This document shows positions 58,180 through 64,000 of a DNA stretch of 64,000 bases, one piece after another. The stretch is from Riptortus pedestris (lineage: Eukaryota > Arthropoda > Insecta > Hemiptera > Alydidae), in NCBI GenBank assembly GCA_019009955.1, contig CM032230.1:122557001-122621000 (forward strand). The letters run 5' to 3'. The notes beneath the pieces were generated by a model. That model saw only the letters and a program-made list of their open reading frames with translations. It made no database searches and was not told where the DNA came from. Each line of letters begins with the position of its first letter. Position 1 is the stretch's first letter. A program made the position numbers and the translations under genes.

Positions 58180-59594
58180 GTCCGTCGCGCAGACACTGCA
58201 GCAATTAGATTGATTTCCCACGTGATGGAATGACAAGTCAGCTCAAATCCTGTTTTCTATTTCTCCCTTAATAAGAAGCATGTGTAAAACAGACTGGAAA
58301 GTTGAACAGGATTTGATTTATCAATGCTACAGTTTCTTCATGCGAGTTGAGTTTGAGAAGAGGGAGTTTTACTGAAGGCTAACAGCATAAAAATATAAAT
58401 AATAAACGAGTTATATATTTTTATGTAGTCATTTTCGAGCTAGGGCACCAATAAATGTAGAGAACAATAAATGTGAAAAATGAGATGTTCAACAAGATTC
58501 ATCATTTAACATAATTATATCAAATAAGAAAAATAAACGGAGATATTTTAATTTTACAACCCCCTAAAAGAGGGAGGGAGATAGAGAGGGGGGACAGAGA
58601 TAGAGATAGGGGAGATAGATGCTTTTATTGTCATAGAACCAATGGTCCTCTCTTACAGACAATTGACATGTTTATTATTTTACTATTTATAAATTAAACT
58701 AAACTATTATAAAATGAATTAAAACATTCACAACAAACATAAAGAAGCAAAAAAATAAAACTAATATACAAATGGTTTTGTCATATCCCCATCTCGGTCG
58801 TTAGAAAATGATTAAAGCAGGCCCTTCCGAATGATGACGCTTTTATTTCTTGAGGTAAAGCATTTAACTCTCTTGCAGCAACAGCAGAGAAAGATTGGAG
58901 ATATATGTTGGTTCTGCAGACTGCCAGTCGGAAATTATTTACCAGTCTTTCACTTTGCATAGGAATGAAACTCTCAGAAAAAAGATTTCTGGGCACTCCA
59001 AAGTCCAGAATCTTCTTTGCAAGACACTATATGTTTAAGCGCCGATACACCTTAGAAGTGAGCCAATCCAAGAGCTTTAATGTAGGAAGTAATGTGCTCA
59101 TCTCTCTTAGTGTTGAATATATACCTGATAGCTGAATTATATGCTCTCTGAATTTTAATGTCGTCTGTAGATGTGGTCTATATAAACCACATTAATGGCA
59201 AAATTAGGCTGGAGACAAGTTTTAACTTAATTTCAAAAGGGACAAAATTTTTATATTTTATTAGAGGGTGTAAGGATTTTCTTATTTTATTAGCTTATTA
59301 TTTTTAAATATTACTCCAAGGATACTCATTTTTTCACTCCTTGCAATAATTTGGTCAGTTATTTTTATTGAAATTCCAGGCTGTATAAATTAAGGTTTAA
59401 TGTATTTAAAATCCCAACAGGAGAGAGTGAGAGAGAGGGGTGGGAATTTGAGAGAGAGATTGAAAGAGAATTTTGAGCAGAACTAATATTTGTCATTTCC
59501 TGGATAGGACCAATAGACATTAGAAGACATTCCTCGACATTCGCGCCAAAAGTACAACCTGAATAGCTGATTTTCCAGAAGGTAAATCTGCTAA
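58180..59594 (+). mobile_element. Family A element split by a LINE insertion
   Basis: 5' head GTCCGTCGCGCAGACACTGC at 58180, interior to the purine tract at 58565-58620, then a LINE (58624-about 59395). It resumes with another purine tract (59417-59472), 'cctggataggaccaatagac' and the 3' end (TTTTCCAGAAGGTAAATCTG, CTAA) at 59594. Confidence 0.82.
58624..59395 (-). pseudogene. 5'-truncated LINE: reverse transcriptase end of ORF2 (CR1/Jockey-like)
   Basis: On the minus strand, in order: SLHPLIKYKNFVPFEIKLKL, then VSSLILPL, NVVYIDHI, KIQRAYNSAIRYIFNTKR then DEHITSYIKALGLAHF, RNLFSESFIPMQSERLVNNF, CRTNIYLQSFSAVAARELNA then LPQEIKASSF, with TGA at 58781-58783. This matches the thumb and C-terminal part of LINE reverse transcriptases (LV.SLILP..., LQRAQN.AIR.I...., RT....SFS..A...WN.LP..I). 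At least two or three frameshifts and one stop inactivate it. An AATAAA lies near the 3' end (58624-58629). Confidence 0.8.
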
Positions 59595-60511
59595 TAAAAA
59601 AGTAATATTTTAATCATTTAATTTACATGAAATAAAAGCGACAGCTCAGAGCATTACATCACAACACTCTGCTGCGGTTGACGTAATTGTGGAATGTATA
59701 AAATGACGATGGCAGTGGTATTAATTAGAGATATATAGAGGGCTATGAAAATGGAATAGGATGATTAACGAGTCTATCGATTCAATTGGCATTGGGTGTA
59801 ATAAGAGAATTCAGCTGGCCACATCATTACCATATGACTGTGACGGGGACACCTTCCACCAATTATACCACACACTCTCTATTTCCCGGGGGAGACGAAT
59901 TATACATACTGAATGCAAGTAAAATGAGGGTTGTTCTGTTGCCCTCTATCATTATGCAATACATCACACGTCAATGGATTTGAATCTCCTGATTTTAAAG
60001 TTATACAGTGATACAATTATTCATAGATATAGAGGGGCGGTCTGGGTTGGGTTCGAATAGATATACAATGTTGTTTGGAAACGCTAATTAGATCAATGAA
60101 TTGTTGATAATTGGCTACGTTGGTGACCAAATGATGTTCATTGAAGGTAGTTCGTGTACTGCATGACGTTTCGACTGCAATTGGCTATCCACTAGAGACG
60201 AACTCCTTGTTTATCTGAAGGGCATTGCCAAGTATAGTCAATCGGCAAATACGAAAAGCAATTTTTACTACTGTACTAAACGATCCCCACTACTTCATGC
60301 ACGTCCTAGTCTATACACATCAGTTACTAATATATATAAATATCTGTAATACACGGAAAAGATGAACGAAGAGATTCCCAAAAATACATGTGCCAAGCCA
60401 TATCAAGACACCCCTGGTATATGCCTAAAAAATCTAAAATTTAAAGCAATACTAAATATTAATCAGTCCTTGAAGGATTTGTGAGGATATAGGACACTTG
60501 AAAAAAATTAA
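59595..60511. other. Unassigned unique sequence
   Basis: The 59600-60060 part is less AT-rich, has no repeat partner in the window, and contains several ATTA/TAATTA sites. Nothing can be claimed beyond that. Confidence 0.35.
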
Positions 60512-60668
60512 ATTATTTACTAACGTCCACTTTTTGCAACTAAGGCTAATCGGGACGGGTTGTCTACAGGTTACTACCCTTTTCTAGCCAGGGTGGGACT
60601 AAGGATTGTATTTAATGTGTTTGACACTAGATAAATTCCTTACCTCAGGCGGAAATCGAACTGGTTGA
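60512..60668 (-). mobile_element. tRNA-derived SINE (family S), 5' end degraded
   Basis: The minus strand reads 'aggcggaaatcg..cctga' reversed head remnants, then 'agtcccaccctggctagaaa', 'gtagacaacccgtcccgatt', 'agttgcaaaaagtggacgtt' and an A/T tail, closely matching the 13144-13375 copy. Confidence 0.78.
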
Positions 60669-61553
60669 AAATATCCTTTAACTTCAAATACAAATTCGGA
60701 GCACTAAAAATCAGTATAGAATTTTTCTCATTTTTTTTTCATTTTTCAATTTTTCTGATTTCGACTTCAAAGTATCAGTTTTGTAAACAGTAATCTCAAT
60801 ATTCTTCAAAAATTAACATTACCATTAAACTACTTACAAAACCAAAGCTATCCATTATCATCCACGAAGCTCACCTGAAAATTAAAAAAAAATGATTTAG
60901 TTATTACTGAATACAGATTTGTAAAAATATAATTATATATAAGAGGCCGTGATACAGAGGTATGAGGTAAGAGTCGTTTAAAATGGAGGGATGAAAGTGA
61001 ACTCAAATGAAGTGAGCAACTGCCAAGTTCAAAATACTTGATTAATTACTATTAGAAAAATTACCCTGCTATATTTTATGCTCCCACTCTCTGCAACGGA
61101 TCTTACACCATTTTGTAAAAGGCATATTCTCGAACAAGATTCCTAGAGCAGTATGTCAACACACTGCTTTTGGTACACAAAATGTTGAACCATTTTGATC
61201 AATGAACTCACAGAAAATAAAATTATTGACACCTAGTGTATGTGTATATATATATATAAAAAAAGAAGAAATGGAATAAAGAAAAATTTAAGACATAAAT
61301 ACATGGAAGAATGATATCAAGAACTGCTGGAGTTGCCAAATAGTTATGGTACTAGTCTTATGATGCACAGTGAATCGAATAAGGAACTGCTAGTTTTAGC
61401 CATTGCATTTGATTAGAAAAAAATCGCTGAAAATTAAGTTGCTCCAAGACTAGCAAAGAGTGATCTTAATTAATAATCAGATCAAAAGCTCTAGCTGCAC
61501 AAAGTTAAGGCAGAAATAAAAACAGAACTGGCTTGGAGGAAGTATAGGGCTGG
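60669..61553. other. Unassigned AT-rich sequence
   Basis: A short (TA)n at 61241-61257; nothing else recognised. Confidence 0.4.
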
Positions 61554-61859
61554 TCAGCTTGGAATTTTCCGAAAATTGCGTTTTTTGAGAAATACTCGAA
61601 TGATTTCCACTTCATTCTCAGACTGTGTTTTCAAAGAATGGACAGGCAAAAGACTCTGACCAACCGTGAATTTGAGGATTAGAGGCTTTGAAAATATTAC
61701 TATAATAAAAGTGAACAAGTATAATACACAAAGTAAAGACGCGACAGCTGCGCCCCAAACTTGTAATTTCTTCCACGGGACAGACAGAGATGGATGAGAA
61801 CGGAGCTTTGTTCGTAAACTATGAAGGATAAGGCCTTTATAACTATGATGGAACAGCAC
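61554..61859 (-). CDS. Candidate exon encoding a signal-anchor membrane segment
   Basis: A 101-codon frame with no ATG, so if real it is an internal exon or a fragment. The product has a basic lead (LRTKLRSHPSLSVPWKKLQV), one hydrophobic span (WGAAVASLLCVLYLFTFIIV), then a polar stretch ending ..VEIIRVFLKKRNFRKIPS. Positive residues before a single span suggest a type II anchor, as in Golgi enzymes, but that is inference. Third bases are often G/C, unlike neighbouring chance frames. A candidate acceptor is 'attttattgtgag' at about 61865; no clear donor. Confidence 0.35.
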   Translation of the reverse strand: MLFHHSYKGLILHSLRTKLRSHPSLSVPWKKLQVWGAAVASLLCVLYLFTFIIVIFSKPLILKFTVGQSLLPVHSLKTQSENEVEIIRVFLKKRNFRKIPS

Positions 61860-62582
61860 TCACAATAAAATATATACTATACACTTATGGTACCCATAAA
61901 ATATATAAAGAGAAATCAATTTATACATTTTGTGGCCGTAAAAAAGTTTCTTATTTATCTCAAACTTTTTCCTCCAGTTTGCCCCCTAACTCCAGGCTTG
62001 TATAGGACGTCATTTACAATCGGCAAATCCTGACTTCTAAGCCAGGCAATTCATCAAGATTTCCACAACTAAATTATTAGTAAAGTAAAATATATATGTT
62101 AACTTTAGAGAAATAATCTATATTATTCATTAATTTAAAAATAATTGAAAGATATCGATAATGTAATTCACTCTCAGGTATTTTTTTATGTAGATATTCC
62201 CTAAAATGAGGACGAAATATAATATTTTTTTTCTTGATTAACCAAAAAGCTCCAATAAACGATAAGAGCTCGAATTGTAAGACACGACGACAGTTTGCGA
62301 TTTGATTAATATTCTTCAACAAATCGTGATAAAGATAACCAAACTACTATTATTATTATATAGTAGGGATTTATAAAAGTTTATATGTTTTAAAAAATGA
62401 CAAAACGTTAATAGCGATAAAAAAAATACCTGCCACACTACCGTGAAACCAATATTTATTTCGTTCAGGGAGGAGGAGTTTGCTATCAAACGGTTTATAG
62501 AGAACCGGCCATGCGTCGACTATAAAACCTAAGTTCACGGATCGGATGTTTTATGTACACAGCCCAAGTAAATATGAACTGA
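61860..62582. other. Unassigned sequence
   Basis: Nothing recognised. Confidence 0.4.
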
Positions 62583-62849
62583 ATTAGTCATTGCAAACTC
62601 ATAAACTGGAAAACAGGTCCCATAACATCTGCTAACGGTGCTTTAAAGGAGACCATAACAATAATTAATGCAGCTCAAGGAGTCCTAAACGAAGGCCATA
62701 AATTCTACATGGTCCAAGTTCCGTTTGAATATTTGTGCCGACAAGAAATGATTTTCTATCCCATGCTCTATAATATATTTACGAGAAATTTAGATCTGAC
62801 AGTCCCACAAATGGATATCCCAGTCCATTTTCTTAAACTATTAGAATAA
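62583..62849 (+). CDS. Coding-looking open frame, unrecognised
   Basis: A stop-to-stop frame of 88 codons: KLINWKTGPITSANGALKET, ITIINAAQGVLNEGHKFYMV, QVPFEYLCRQEMIFYPMLYN, and ..DIPVHFLKLLE before TAA. Composition is even and third bases varied. The first in-frame ATG is half-way, so an upstream exon would be needed. No catalytic or binding motif is recognised. Confidence 0.35.
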   Translation: MSHCKLINWKTGPITSANGALKETITIINAAQGVLNEGHKFYMVQVPFEYLCRQEMIFYPMLYNIFTRNLDLTVPQMDIPVHFLKLLE

Positions 62850-64000
62850 GTGGCTTTAGAGGTAAAAAATATGCAGGAGGAATACTTTACTCTAGAAAAT
62901 ATTTAGTAGTCGTCTAAATTAAGTAAAAAAAGAAAAAGCAGGAACTCGGAGAAAAAGCGCGAATGAGAAAGAGCGAAACAACAGTCAAAAAGTGAACTAA
63001 CGAACCAGGATCATTTTTTTACAGAGGGACCTAATTCAAGGAAAAGTATAGAATGTGCAACACTCCAGTTCTTATAATATTTTTAATTATTCTTTATAAT
63101 TAATTTACTTATTTTTGGAATGGTCTATATTTTACTAACATAGGAGCCTGGACTGACAGTCCATACTGTACTGAGCAAAACTTTTTAAGAACTGTACCAC
63201 TGCACTATTTTTATTTTGAAAAACATACTACTGGGGTTGCTCATAAGACAGAATTTCGCAAAACATTCATAACAATAATTTTAAAAATAGATTACGAGCC
63301 TACCTTGGATCTTTAGTGGCTTACTCTAAAACTGAGTAGAAATTAGACCAAAGAAAGAGAGAGAGCTAAGACAGAAAGTATATACCAGAACCATATGATC
63401 GGGACAGGGTTTCCCCTAAAACCCGTAAAAGAGTAAATAAACAGAGCTGAGGGGTTGTTTGTTTATTTTTTCCCGGCCAGACCAAGGTTTCATGGTCTCT
63501 GAAATTTTAGTACCATGTGCTCATGCTACGAGTAGTTTTATGGTTTCATCAGATCGTAAGAACAAAGCAGATGATAGTAAAATTATTCTTGAAATTTAAT
63601 TTCATAATTATTAAGTTTAAACATGCAGGCAAAAGTTGCATCTCGTTGAACATATAACAAGGTTGAATGTGCTTGGAAATTTATTTTTTGAGGGCTATGA
63701 CTTTTTTTAGCCGGTTTTAGCGGTTAACGCCACGTTTAGAATAATATTGAATGGCTCGCCCAAGAAATAAGATATCAAGCATGGAGGTTCAATTACCCCA
63801 CACTAATTATACTACTTAAACGACTAATATTCATTTACAAACCTCAACTGTTACATGAAATTTAAGCAAAGGATCATGAACAGAAAAGTTTAAATTTTGC
63901 CTTATTCTTAAGGAATATCGCAAATGAGGCTTGCTCTAAATAATGAAACTTATGTAGAGCATTTATTTCTCACATGTAAACCTGAAAATACATTTTACCT
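62850..64000. other. Unassigned sequence
   Basis: AT-rich, no repeat family or gene supported. Confidence 0.4.

Noticed and set aside
1..64000. CRISPR arrays, bacterial operons, rRNA genes, LTR retrotransposons
   Set aside because: No regularly spaced repeats, ribosome-binding/operon layout, rRNA-like sequence, or paired long direct repeats with polypurine tract/primer site were seen.

Overview
The window looks like AT-rich nuclear DNA (roughly two thirds A+T) from an animal, most likely an insect or other arthropod. Hemiptera is a guess only. The evidence is the mix of mobile elements: tRNA-derived SINEs with TAA/TAAA-type tails, I/Jockey- and RTE/CR1-like LINE 3' ends, a Crypton-like tyrosine recombinase, short inverted-repeat elements, and many copies of one short element with hairpin ends and a central (TA)n array. 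There is no operon structure, no dense coding, and no complete host gene that I can recognise. Most long reading frames here are chance frames in AT-rich or (TA)n sequence.

Four things dominate the layout. (1) 'Family A' is a 0.3-1.4 kb non-autonomous repeat. About twenty whole or partial copies lie on both strands from 556 to 59594. Its 5' end has a GTCCGTCACGCAGG hairpin followed by AAGCAGATTTCCC. Its 3' end is a palindrome built on the inverse of that motif and closing in CTGCTAA. A (TA)n or (GA)n tract sits in the middle. One copy inserted into another (8348-9597), which gives the ends and shows no obvious target duplication; this resembles Helentron/HINE (DINE-1-like) elements. (2) 'Family B' (about 0.5 kb, ends TTCCTTGTAC/GTACAAGGAA) and 'family C' (about 0.35-0.4 kb) are two further repeats, nested together at 29823-30785. 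(3) Retroposon remains include SINEs near 2.0, 2.2, 6.5, 13.2, 32.0 and 60.6 kb, and LINE ORF2 C-terminal fragments near 3.2, 6.8, 14.4, 19.6, 41.0, 53.2 and 59.0 kb. All the LINE pieces are 5'-truncated and most have broken frames. (4) A Crypton-like tyrosine recombinase gene (17002-18163, minus strand) keeps all its catalytic residues but has two in-frame TGA codons and a one-base frameshift.

Host-coding material, if any, is limited to short unrecognised frames. The best candidates are minus 41828-42050, plus 62583-62849, minus 61554-61859, minus 30838-31004 (with good splice signals), plus 3900-4091 and plus 4440-4713. The last abuts a 281-bp fold-back inverted repeat. The window therefore reads as intergenic or intronic sequence built largely by repeated insertion, nesting and inverted duplication of small elements.
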